From the NCBI GenBank assembly GCA_032252755.1, contig JAVUPY010000024.1, positions 1 to 64,000 of the forward strand: a DNA stretch of 64,000 bases, read 5' to 3'. The translations under genes and the position numbers were made by a program. Of this stretch, positions 41,874 through 49,915 are shown in pieces. Source of the stretch: Terriglobia bacterium (GTDB taxonomy: Bacteria > Acidobacteriota > Terriglobia > Terriglobales > Acidobacteriaceae). How positions within the stretch are numbered: the stretch's first letter is position 1; each line of letters begins with the position of its first letter. The notes beneath the pieces were generated by a model, which did no database searches, was not told the DNA's origin, and saw only the letters and a program-made list of their open reading frames with translations.

Positions 41874-42998
41874 TTAATTCCTGGCTGTTGAAACCTCCGC
41901 TGCCTGAATTGATCCGCCAAGATGTCGATCAAAGAATTTGATGATCACATTCAAGGCATCTCTGGACTCAGGTACGTCCACGTTGTAGAAGAACCCGTGG
42001 AAAAGTCCTTCCCAGACGTGCAGTTCGGTATCTACTCCTGCTTTGACAAGCTGTTCGTGTGTGTAGAGTGCGGCGCTCAGTTCAAAACCTCGCGTGGCCG
42101 TGATGATGAGCGTGGGCGGAAACTTCGCCAGAATTTGGGGTGACTCCACTGGTGCAACCATCGGATCTTTCGGATCGGTGCCGTCGAAATAGCCCAACGG
42201 GGGCCGCTTTGGCGGTGGCCCGGGAGGTATCACCCGAGCCTCCCCCAGCGGCATTGCAGTGTACATCGCGTCTCCGCCGAAGATTCCACCCGCGGATGCG
42301 CAGAAGATTCCAATGGCGCCAGGTCTGGGCAGTGAGTGCGTCTGGAACCACGCCACGGACATCGCGGTCTGTATGCCCCCGGCCGAGCACCCATAAATTC
42401 CAATATTCTCCGGCTTGTACGTCTTGAGGAGTTCCCGGTAGACACTCGCAACGTCTTCACTGGCTGCCGGAAATTTGTAATCGGGGCCTTCACGATAATC
42501 GACCGTTACCACGCGGATCTTTCCCAAAGCGGAAACGGGTATCGATTCAAGTTCAGCACAACCCGGCCAGCAACCGGAAAAACCTCCACCGTGAAGGTTA
42601 ATCAGAACACGGTCCTTGTTTGCGGTGGAGACGCCTCCTTTCGGTGTGTACACGTAGGCATGGACCCCACCGATTTTCTCGTCCTTCTTGTCCACGGCGA
42701 ACAGAGCATAGTCGCGCTCGAGGTAAGGCTTCATGAAGCGCGGTACTCCGGCATCCTGTTTCAGAATCTCCGGGTTCTGCATGTCCTTCAAATGCTGCGT
42801 GACATAAGCTTTTGCTTCGGGACTGAGGAACGGCGATATGGGCACCGTCTGAGCCGGCACCTCGACTGCACCATCCGACTCAACGATCACCTTTGGCGGA
42901 CTGTTTGCGGGCTTCTCCTGAGCAAAGCCGTTCATTGAGCACAAGATAAAAAATGCAGATAAACCCAACGAGAGAAGAACAAGACGATGCTTCGACAT
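41874..42998 (-). CDS. HSL-family alpha/beta hydrolase, exported
   Basis: A 374-residue esterase with a signal peptide (MSKHRLVLLSLGLSAFFILCSMNGFAQ). It has the hormone-sensitive-lipase-type oxyanion motif NLHGGGFSG, the nucleophile in GIYGCSAGGIQ, and a C-terminal His in WEGLFHGFFY. The position of the usual catalytic Asp reads TATRGFELSA, so Gly seems to replace Asp (relatives have TRD-x-x-LS). The neighbouring Glu could substitute, or activity may be reduced. It is the first of the eight genes after the TonB receptor, separated from it by a double hairpin. Confidence 0.82.
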   Translation of the reverse strand: MSKHRLVLLSLGLSAFFILCSMNGFAQEKPANSPPKVIVESDGAVEVPAQTVPISPFLSPEAKAYVTQHLKDMQNPEILKQDAGVPRFMKPYLERDYALFAVDKKDEKIGGVHAYVYTPKGGVSTANKDRVLINLHGGGFSGCWPGCAELESIPVSALGKIRVVTVDYREGPDYKFPAASEDVASVYRELLKTYKPENIGIYGCSAGGIQTAMSVAWFQTHSLPRPGAIGIFCASAGGIFGGDAMYTAMPLGEARVIPPGPPPKRPPLGYFDGTDPKDPMVAPVESPQILAKFPPTLIITATRGFELSAALYTHEQLVKAGVDTELHVWEGLFHGFFYNVDVPESRDALNVIIKFFDRHLGGSIQAAEVSTARN

Positions 42999-43049
42999 TT
43001 ACGACGATCCTCTGAATGTTTTGACTCGGTCGTGCTGATTTGAAAGTGG

Positions 43050-43109
43050 GCACCGTCCATCTCTGGACGGTGCCGGCTAACGGCACCGCCTTAGGAGAAG
43101 ACGGTGCCG
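43050..43109 (-). terminator. Double hairpin with reused arms between the TonB receptor and esterase operon
   Basis: GCACCGTCCA (43050-43059) pairs with TGGACGGTGC (43064-43073) around TCTC. CGGCACCG (43081-43088) pairs with CGGTGCCG (43102-43109) around 13 bases. All four arms share the GGCACCG/CGGTGCC core, so arm 1 could also pair with arm 4, and arm 2 with arm 3, giving alternative folds. No long T tract follows. It may be a terminator or a processing site that sets the receptor/esterase ratio. Confidence 0.55.
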
Positions 43110-43120
43110 GAATGGGGTTC

Positions 43121-46100
43121 TTAGAAGCTGAGTCGCAATCCAAACTGGATCGCACGTGGAGTATTCGCCTGGGAGGTAATCGTCCCAAATAAGTTGGGAG
43201 GATCCGACAGGTTGTTGTCGGGCGCGCCAAACCGTACGTGGTTGAACGCGTTGAAGAACTCCGTCGTGAACTGCAGGTCCGCGCGTTCGGTGATGTTGAA
43301 GCGCTTTGCGATTGAGATATCCCAGTTCTTCATGGCATCCATGCGAACGGAGTCGATGTTTCGAGGCTCGTTGCCGAATCTCACTTCACTTCCAGTGTTC
43401 ACGGGGGAGAAGCAAGCAGTGTTGAACCAACCGTTGGCTGCCCTTTCTTGACGCGACCCTGATGTTTGCAGATTGCATCCAGGGATCAGGTCGGGGCGCA
43501 TCCACAAGCCTTGGGCCCCGAAGTAGCCTTGGCCTCCTCCCAAGTTGCTGAGAGTTGATCCGAGGAATATCTGGTAAATGCTAATGGGAACACCGCTGCG
43601 GAGCGTGGTAATGCCGTTGACCCGCCAACCACCCACGATCGCGTTAAGCGCTCCGTGAGCGTCGCCCAGGAAGTGCTTGCCTTTGCCGAAAGGCAGATCG
43701 ACACCATAACCCACGGACAGATTGTGTGGCACATCGTAGGAACTGACTGAGTATTCCCGCTCCGGATGGTTGTTGTCCTGAGCCGAGCCGCCGAAAATGA
43801 ATCCTTCGTCCAGGAACGCGCTGGAAGAATCGGTGTTCGACATCAATCTTGACCATGTGTATGCAACACTAAGTATACCTTCGGAGCCAAATCGCTTCAT
43901 GAACGACGTCTGCAGTGATTTATAGTTTGACTTTCCGAGGTGAGGGTCGAGTTCCAGCACGCGATTGTACTGAGGGAATGGCCTCAACAACTGCCCACGA
44001 GTGATCGTCGGAGCCGAGAGGTACGTCTGCGAGTTCGGCAGCAGCGCAGCGAATGGATTCGGCAGTTCCTCATTTAGCTGGCCTGGACCTGTGCCCGTAC
44101 CTAACGAAAAGTACTGGTCCGGCAGCTGGTTCAGTCCGATATTCGAGACCGTGGCCCAGCCCTGCATGAGAAGATGCGTACCTTTCGATCCCGCGTACGC
44201 GACCGTCAGAGAGGAATCCTTTCCGATCTGCCGTTCGAACGCTACGTTCCACTGCTGCACATATCCCATAGGCTGTCCGGGAACGCGCATCACAAATACA
44301 CCCTGTCCGTAAAAATTGTCCGGCGTTGCTTGTCTGCGTAATGGTTGGCTGATGCCGCCCGCCGACGTCGGGTACGGATTCGAGACAGAGAGACCGGGTG
44401 TCGAAGCTGGAAAGAACGTCGGAGCATTATTGACCGGCGACAAGTTAGGCCCGTCTTGGCTGAGAACCGTAGGCGGATAAGAAATGCCGTATCCGGCCCG
44501 CAATACAGTCTTTTCGGTGACTCGGTAAGCCACACCAAGACGGGGCGAAAACAACTTCCAATGCAAGTAATCTTCTCGTTTCGAGGGCCAATCCGGAGAT
44601 CCGACTAAAGCAACGGTGCCCATCAATTGCTGATTTGTGCCAGTCGCCGGATTGAAAATCGTCCCCAGCGGACTCGGCTTATTGGGCAAGAACACTGTGT
44701 CATTGCCGTTTGCTTCGGCCAATGCGCCGGGCTGGTCCCACCGCAGGCCTGCCGTGATCGTCAGCTTTTTTGTCGCCTGGAATGTATCCTCCACAAAAAA
44801 GCCGTAGGCGTTGTAATACACTCGCGACCCGCCGAGGAGTCCGGGCGCGAGCTGTGTGTCAAATGGAATTCCGAGTAACGCGGATGCGAGCGAACTCCCG
44901 CCCACTCCACCGTTCGAGGTGGCCGCAGTATTGAAATCCAACCTGAGTACACCATTGCCGGGAGCCTGCAGCATCTGCGCGTGACGGGCTGAGCCGCCGA
45001 ATTTAATCTGATGTCGGCCCAAGATCTTAGTTAGATTTCCCGACAGCATGTATACGTTCTGGGTCCAGAAGAGCTGTGACCCGATACCATTACTCGCACT
45101 TACGCCCTGACCGTCACTTGCGAAGTTCATGGACGGCCAGTTCGCCGGTGCCAGGAGTTGAGTATCCAGAGTCGCCCACCCGCCTCCAAACTGCGAAAGG
45201 TCTACACCGCTGCTGTCAGGGAACTCGTGCTGGAAGACCCGCAGATAAGCCAAGCGAAGATCGAGAATCGTCGAAGGATTAAATGAGTGTGTATCTCCAA
45301 CGACTGCCTCGTGGGTGTAGATCCCTGTGCGCCCTTGACCTTGAGTTTGGGTACCCCATGCATCATAGGGATTGCTGTCGGCTTTCCAATAGGTATAGCG
45401 GGCAAATAGGCTATTGTTGTTCGAGAAGCGATGGTCCACCCGAATGTTGTACTGATCGTTTTCGCCGCCGATCTTAGTTTGAGCAACAAAATTCCGCGTC
45501 AACCCTCCAAGTTTTGCACGCGGGTAATTGAGCGTCATGATTTTCACTGCTGCCGGATCAAGGCGGTCCGGACATATGACGTTGAGCACTCCGTTGCACT
45601 GAAATTGCTGGCCTGTAGTGGGATCGTAGATTGTAGGCAAACCAGGCGCGCTGAAGTCCCCGGCCAATTCGGCGTCCGTGGGTACAGTATAAAATTGTGC
45701 CTGTGTTGCGCTTCTGATCGGCTCACGCTCAAACCCGAAGAAAAAGAACGTCCTGTCCTTGATCAGCGGACCGCCAATCGTAGCGCCATACTGATTCTGG
45801 ACTAGTGGGGGTCGCGGCAGCCCTGCCTTCTTTGTGAAGTAATCATTCGCGTTTAATACCTTGTTACGCAGATACTCGTAGGCCGTCCCATGAAATGTGT
45901 TCGTACCGGACTTGGTGGTCAGGTTGATCACGCCTCCGGCGTAGCTCCCGTACTCGGCGCTGACATTGTTGGTGACGACACGAAATTCCTGCACAATGTC
46001 CTGCGACGGAATGAGCGCGTTTAGATTGCCTGCGACAGCATTGGATGAAACGCCATCAACAAAGAACGAGCTCTGGTTCCCAAAACCACCGCCAATCGCG

Positions 46101-46792
46101 TAATTACCAAAGCCGATGGCATTCGTGCGGGCGCCGTTCGCCTGGTTGGAGGCCGCGTTGCCGTATGTGCCGCCCTGGGCGACAACGCCGGGCACCAGCG
46201 TCAGCATGTTGTTCACGTTTCTTCCGCTTAACGGTATGCTCTGAATTTCCCGTTGCGGAATGACTGTGCCCAGAGAAGCGCTGTCGGTCTGCAACGGTGG
46301 CGCTTCGCTGGTGACGACAACGCTCTCGTTAACATTGCCAACCTGGAGTGCCGCATTCACGCGCGTCGCAACATCGATTTGAACCTCGACTTTTTCCTGA
46401 ATGAACTGCTTGAATCCCGACATCTGGACCTCAACCTTGTAGGTTCCTGGGATTAGGTTGGGAAAGGCGAACGTGCCAGCACTGCTAGTCTGCATCGTGC
46501 GGGTCTCGTTCGTGCCAAGATTAGTCAGTTTGACGGTTGCGCCGGAGATGACGGCTCCGCTCGTGTCGTCTACTAGTCCTACCACACTTCCAAATCTGAC
46601 CTGCGCCGCGGCGCCGACAGACAGAATAAGAAGAGCGGCAAAAGTCATGCTCACAACGAGCAAGGCGGCGAGCAGACGGTCCGTCGTCCTCGAGTCAATA
46701 CCGTCCGGAAGGAGGCACTTGCCTTGGTTCGATGAGCGATTGCGGTGGGACTTGGAAACATCAGCAAGGACATCGGCCAGCATTCTATACAT
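43121..46792 (-). CDS. Oar-type TonB-dependent receptor with N-terminal carboxypeptidase-regulatory domain (second)
   Basis: A 1223-residue outer-membrane protein. A long N terminus with a hydrophobic signal segment (LLAALLVVSMTFAALLILSV, about residues 40-60) is followed by a CarboxypepD_reg domain (GSVVGLVDDTSGAVISGATV; TYKVEVQMSGFKQF). The plug carries VVVTSEAPPLQTDSASLG, ALIPSQDIVQEFRVVTNN and YAGGVINLTTKSGTNTFHG, and the large barrel ends QFGLRLSF. It is of the same family as the receptor at 18800-21859 but clearly diverged. The cytoplasmic extension before the signal segment (about 40 polar residues) suggests the true start may be further in; ATG 46783 is a close alternative. It heads the leftward esterase run. 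Confidence 0.88.
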   Translation of the reverse strand: MYRMLADVLADVSKSHRNRSSNQGKCLLPDGIDSRTTDRLLAALLVVSMTFAALLILSVGAAAQVRFGSVVGLVDDTSGAVISGATVKLTNLGTNETRTMQTSSAGTFAFPNLIPGTYKVEVQMSGFKQFIQEKVEVQIDVATRVNAALQVGNVNESVVVTSEAPPLQTDSASLGTVIPQREIQSIPLSGRNVNNMLTLVPGVVAQGGTYGNAASNQANGARTNAIGFGNYAIGGGFGNQSSFFVDGVSSNAVAGNLNALIPSQDIVQEFRVVTNNVSAEYGSYAGGVINLTTKSGTNTFHGTAYEYLRNKVLNANDYFTKKAGLPRPPLVQNQYGATIGGPLIKDRTFFFFGFEREPIRSATQAQFYTVPTDAELAGDFSAPGLPTIYDPTTGQQFQCNGVLNVICPDRLDPAAVKIMTLNYPRAKLGGLTRNFVAQTKIGGENDQYNIRVDHRFSNNNSLFARYTYWKADSNPYDAWGTQTQGQGRTGIYTHEAVVGDTHSFNPSTILDLRLAYLRVFQHEFPDSSGVDLSQFGGGWATLDTQLLAPANWPSMNFASDGQGVSASNGIGSQLFWTQNVYMLSGNLTKILGRHQIKFGGSARHAQMLQAPGNGVLRLDFNTAATSNGGVGGSSLASALLGIPFDTQLAPGLLGGSRVYYNAYGFFVEDTFQATKKLTITAGLRWDQPGALAEANGNDTVFLPNKPSPLGTIFNPATGTNQQLMGTVALVGSPDWPSKREDYLHWKLFSPRLGVAYRVTEKTVLRAGYGISYPPTVLSQDGPNLSPVNNAPTFFPASTPGLSVSNPYPTSAGGISQPLRRQATPDNFYGQGVFVMRVPGQPMGYVQQWNVAFERQIGKDSSLTVAYAGSKGTHLLMQGWATVSNIGLNQLPDQYFSLGTGTGPGQLNEELPNPFAALLPNSQTYLSAPTITRGQLLRPFPQYNRVLELDPHLGKSNYKSLQTSFMKRFGSEGILSVAYTWSRLMSNTDSSSAFLDEGFIFGGSAQDNNHPEREYSVSSYDVPHNLSVGYGVDLPFGKGKHFLGDAHGALNAIVGGWRVNGITTLRSGVPISIYQIFLGSTLSNLGGGQGYFGAQGLWMRPDLIPGCNLQTSGSRQERAANGWFNTACFSPVNTGSEVRFGNEPRNIDSVRMDAMKNWDISIAKRFNITERADLQFTTEFFNAFNHVRFGAPDNNLSDPPNLFGTITSQANTPRAIQFGLRLSF

Positions 46793-46934
46793 TTGTCACT
46801 CCTTGGGCGTGGAAGACAACGAAATGAACTTCTGCCAATCGATTGAGTTTTCTACTTCGTCCTAAGGGTAGTGGGACGAATCCCCATTGAGATCACGCGA
46901 GCATGTAGAAACACGTGATCACAACTGGAGTGAA

Positions 46935-46964
46935 CTTGTAGGCTTTCTCACTGACTATTGTCAA
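46935..46964 (-). promoter_or_regulatory. Candidate promoter of the second TonB receptor gene
   Basis: On the minus strand TTGACA (46959-46964) and TACAAG (46935-46940) are 18 bases apart. The -35 is perfect and the -10 matches four of six positions. It would give a leader of about 135 bases. Confidence 0.5.
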
Positions 46965-46974
46965 GGCATTTGGC

Positions 46975-46997
46975 AGACAACCAGATAAAAGTTGTCT
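46975..46997. promoter_or_regulatory. Inverted repeat upstream of the receptor promoter, possible operator
   Basis: AGACAAC (46975-46981) and GTTGTCT (46991-46997) are perfect inverted 7-mers around nine bases, ten bases upstream of the -35. A similar half-site, aagttgtatat, lies on the minus strand near 48270 before the AraR-like regulator gene, versus aagttgtctat here. The adjacent regulator is a plausible ligand; this is inferred. Confidence 0.4.
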
Positions 46998-47085
46998 ATA
47001 CCAGGAGAGATTCGCAAAGTATGTTTTTAAGTAGAGGCACTCACCTGAAGGCTGCGTCTTCGCTTACAAGCATGGTGCAGTCCAG

Positions 47086-48189
47086 TTAAGCCCCTGCGCT
47101 TTTCGCAGCCGTTCCACACGACTTGCGGACAACCACATCGCATCCGAGAAGGACATCTCGCGGCGGCAAGTCGGGGTTGGCTATACGGTCCAACATGACG
47201 GTCAAAGCGACTCTTCCGATGTCACGGCAAGGCTGGTGCAGTGTCGTGAGTGGCACCGGTAAAAGGCGTGCATATTTCACGTCATCGATCCCAACAATCC
47301 GGACGTCTTCGGGTATGCGATAGCCGAGAGATATCAAGGTATGCATCAGGTTTCCGGCGGTGAGATCGTTAGCGCACACGAATGCGTCCGGCCGTTGTTT
47401 CTTCACAATCGACCTTATGAACTTCTCATCCGACACGTCACCAATATTGACAAAGTCCATCCCTTGCCTTTTCTGTTGGAAAAACAGAGCTTCCCGGTAA
47501 CCCGCAATGCGAGCGTCGACGGTGGGAGCTGAGTTTGGCCGGGCGATAAACGCTATGCGCTTCGCTCCCGCCTTGATTAGGTACTCAGTAGCGATGTAAC
47601 CCGTACGCCTGTTATCGATTCCGACGAGGTCGTACTTGCTCCGGTGAGGATAAGGCTCGAGACAACGGTCAAGAAGAACAACGGGAATTCGGGCGCGGTC
47701 AAAGGCGGCAACGATGCGATGATTCGCCTGGAACCTATTTGTGCTGAATTCGACGGGAGCAAAGAATACGCCGGAAACCTTGCTTGAGATGTAGTGTTCA
47801 CAGAGTTGCTCCGCAGCGCGTTCCTTGTCCTGTTCCTGGGAGACCGCATGACCCCAGAGCAAAGAGTGATGCATCGCCTCCTGCGCTTCCATCATGCCCT
47901 TACAGATCGCCTCGAAGATCTCCGTCTGGCCCAGTTCAGGGATCAGCAGGCCGAAAACATGGCTGCCCGTGTTTACCGCAGAAGAAACGAATGTGCCCGA
48001 ACCCACACGCCGAGTCACCAATCCCAACGACTGCAACTCCCGCATCGCGCGGAACACAGTCATTCGCGATGCGCCAAAACGCCGGACCAATTCGGCTTCG
48101 CTGGGCAAGCGTTTGCCCGGTTTGTAGCGACCCGATGAAATGTCTTCCTGGAGTTTTTCGAATATTTGATGGTACTTGTGATTTGCCAT
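47086..48189 (-). CDS. AraR-like transcriptional regulator (GntR winged helix, LacI-type sensor)
   Basis: A 367-residue chimeric regulator. Residues about 5-70 form a GntR-type winged helix (YHQIFEKLQEDISSGRYKPGKRLPSEAELVRRFG; SRMTVFRAMRELQSLGLVTRRVGSGTFV). The rest is a periplasmic-binding-protein-like sensor of the LacI type (VFGLLIPELGQTEIFEAICKG; DLVGIDNRRTGYIATEYLIKAG; VRIVGIDDVKYARLLPVPLTTLHQP). This is the AraR plan: a repressor released by a sugar. The start at 48189 has AAAGAGG upstream; an earlier in-frame start at 48243 is less likely. It is divergent from sucrose phosphorylase and downstream of nothing else, so it probably controls that operon and perhaps the receptor/esterase run. 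Confidence 0.87.
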   Translation of the reverse strand: MANHKYHQIFEKLQEDISSGRYKPGKRLPSEAELVRRFGASRMTVFRAMRELQSLGLVTRRVGSGTFVSSAVNTGSHVFGLLIPELGQTEIFEAICKGMMEAQEAMHHSLLWGHAVSQEQDKERAAEQLCEHYISSKVSGVFFAPVEFSTNRFQANHRIVAAFDRARIPVVLLDRCLEPYPHRSKYDLVGIDNRRTGYIATEYLIKAGAKRIAFIARPNSAPTVDARIAGYREALFFQQKRQGMDFVNIGDVSDEKFIRSIVKKQRPDAFVCANDLTAGNLMHTLISLGYRIPEDVRIVGIDDVKYARLLPVPLTTLHQPCRDIGRVALTVMLDRIANPDLPPRDVLLGCDVVVRKSCGTAAKSAGA

Positions 48190-48243
48190 CGAGGCCTCTT
48201 TTCGTCGTGGGGAGAAAGCCGCGCTTCCGGGCCCAAACTGCAC

Positions 48244-48409
48244 TTACGCGCTGAACATTAACATATACAACTTAATAGTCAATATTTATGCAATTAGGCT
48301 TGACAGTGTAAGCACATGTCTCAGAGAGTGTCCTAGTTCTCGCGCGCACCAAGATGATGCCCAACGCGACAACGGCAATGGATAGAATTGTCATTGGACG
48401 AGATTCGCC
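48244..48409. promoter_or_regulatory. Divergent regulatory gap between the regulator and sucrose phosphorylase
   Basis: An AT-rich stretch (48255-48300) with aacatatacaac and a TTGACA at 48300-48305 pointing right is present. No matching -10 at 16-18 bases was found, so I do not define the promoter. The gap must hold both start points, and the operator if the regulator acts here. Confidence 0.4.
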
Positions 48410-49915
48410 GTGAAAAACCAGGTTCAACTCATCACCTACGTCGATCGGCTGGCGAAGAATCTCAAAGGCCTCACGTCGCTTCTGCAAGGGCCGTTTGCGA
48501 AACTTTTCGGGGGTGTACATTTGCTCCCATTCTTCACGCCCATTGATGGTTCTGACGCGGGATTCGACCCCATCGATCACACCGAGGTCGACGCAAGACT
48601 CGGCGACTGGAACCACGTACGCCGATTAAGCGAAGAGGTTGAACTAATGGCCGACCTCATCGTCAATCACATCTCGAACGCTTCACCCCAGTTCAAAGAT
48701 TTTTCGCGTGATGGGTCTGACTCGCAGTTCGCGGGAATGTTCCTGACCTATGATCGGATCTTCCCAAAGGGAGCAACTGAAGCGGACCTTCTGCACATTT
48801 ATCGCCCGCGACCCGGCCTGCCATTTACGAACGTGACATTGCAAACGGGTGAAAAACGCCTCCTCTGGACGACATTTACTCCGCAGCAGATTGATATTGA
48901 CGTGCAGCACCCCGAAGGCGAGCGCTACCTGGATGCCATTCTCCGCCGGTTCCAGTCTGCTGGTATTCGCATCATCCGGCTTGATGCTGTTGGGTATGCG
49001 ATCAAAAAGGCCGGGACAAGCTGCTTCATGATACCGGAGACGTTTCGCTTTATCGGGGATCTCGCGTCGAGAGCCCGTACTCTCGGGATAGAGATTCTCG
49101 TCGAGATTCACAGTTACTACCGGCAACAGATCGAAATTGCGCGTCAGGTCGACTGGATCTACGATTTTGCGCTTCCGCCGCTTGTTCTGCACTCTCTCTT
49201 TACCGGAAATGGGCGAGCACTTGGACAGTGGTTACAAGTGCGACCCAACAATTGCGTCACCGTCCTCGATACGCATGATGGGATCGGAGTCATTGATGTA
49301 GGTGCCGGCAGCGAAGGTGAGCCGGGACTTCTGACGCCGAAAGAAATCAATACATTAGTCGAGACGATTCACGCGCGAAGCAACGGAGAGAGCCTCAAAG
49401 CGACAGGGGCCGCGGCAAACAACCTGGATCTGTACCAGGTGAATTGCACATATTATGACGCGCTCGGGCGCCGCGAGAATGAGTACCTCCTCGCTCGGGC
49501 AGTGCAGTTCTTTGTCCCAGGAATTCCGCAAGTTTATTACGTCGGTCTTCTTGCTACGACCAATGACATGGAACTCCTTGCCCGCTCGCAGGTTGGCCGC
49601 GACATCAACCGTCACTACTACACCCAGGCTGAGATACAGGCTGCGGTGCACACAGCGGTGGTAGAAAAGCTGTTTGATCTCATCCGGCTGCGGAATACCC
49701 ATCCGTCATTCGCGGGCCAGGCGGAGATCCAGATGCCATCGGATGAGATTCTAATGATCACGTGGACGAAGGATGATCACTGGGCGAAACTGGCCGTAGA
49801 TTTTGCTAAACCCAGCGCCACAGTTACCTATTCAACCGATCCCGCCAGACAAGATTCTCGCGGTCTGTGGGAAGCAACGGCTGTCCGCGCCACTGCCGCA
49901 AAGGACACTCCATGA
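48410..49915 (+). CDS. Sucrose phosphorylase (GH13 subfamily 18)
   Basis: A 501-residue enzyme closely following bifidobacterial sucrose phosphorylase in length and motif order. It has MKNQVQLITYVDRL (from a GTG start), GVHLLPFFTPIDGSDAGFDP, MADLIVNHIS, YRPRPGLPFT and TFTPQQIDIDVQHP. The catalytic nucleophile Asp is in RLDAVGYAIKKAGTSCFM, the acid/base Glu in ILVEIHSYYRQQIEIA and the stabilising Asp in LDTHDGIGVIDVG. It converts sucrose and phosphate to alpha-glucose 1-phosphate and fructose in the cytoplasm. The MFS gene overlaps its stop by four bases. Related GH13_18 enzymes act on glucosylglycerate or sucrose 6-phosphate; the strong full-length resemblance favours sucrose. Confidence 0.9.
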   Translation: MKNQVQLITYVDRLAKNLKGLTSLLQGPFAKLFGGVHLLPFFTPIDGSDAGFDPIDHTEVDARLGDWNHVRRLSEEVELMADLIVNHISNASPQFKDFSRDGSDSQFAGMFLTYDRIFPKGATEADLLHIYRPRPGLPFTNVTLQTGEKRLLWTTFTPQQIDIDVQHPEGERYLDAILRRFQSAGIRIIRLDAVGYAIKKAGTSCFMIPETFRFIGDLASRARTLGIEILVEIHSYYRQQIEIARQVDWIYDFALPPLVLHSLFTGNGRALGQWLQVRPNNCVTVLDTHDGIGVIDVGAGSEGEPGLLTPKEINTLVETIHARSNGESLKATGAAANNLDLYQVNCTYYDALGRRENEYLLARAVQFFVPGIPQVYYVGLLATTNDMELLARSQVGRDINRHYYTQAEIQAAVHTAVVEKLFDLIRLRNTHPSFAGQAEIQMPSDEILMITWTKDDHWAKLAVDFAKPSATVTYSTDPARQDSRGLWEATAVRATAAKDTP

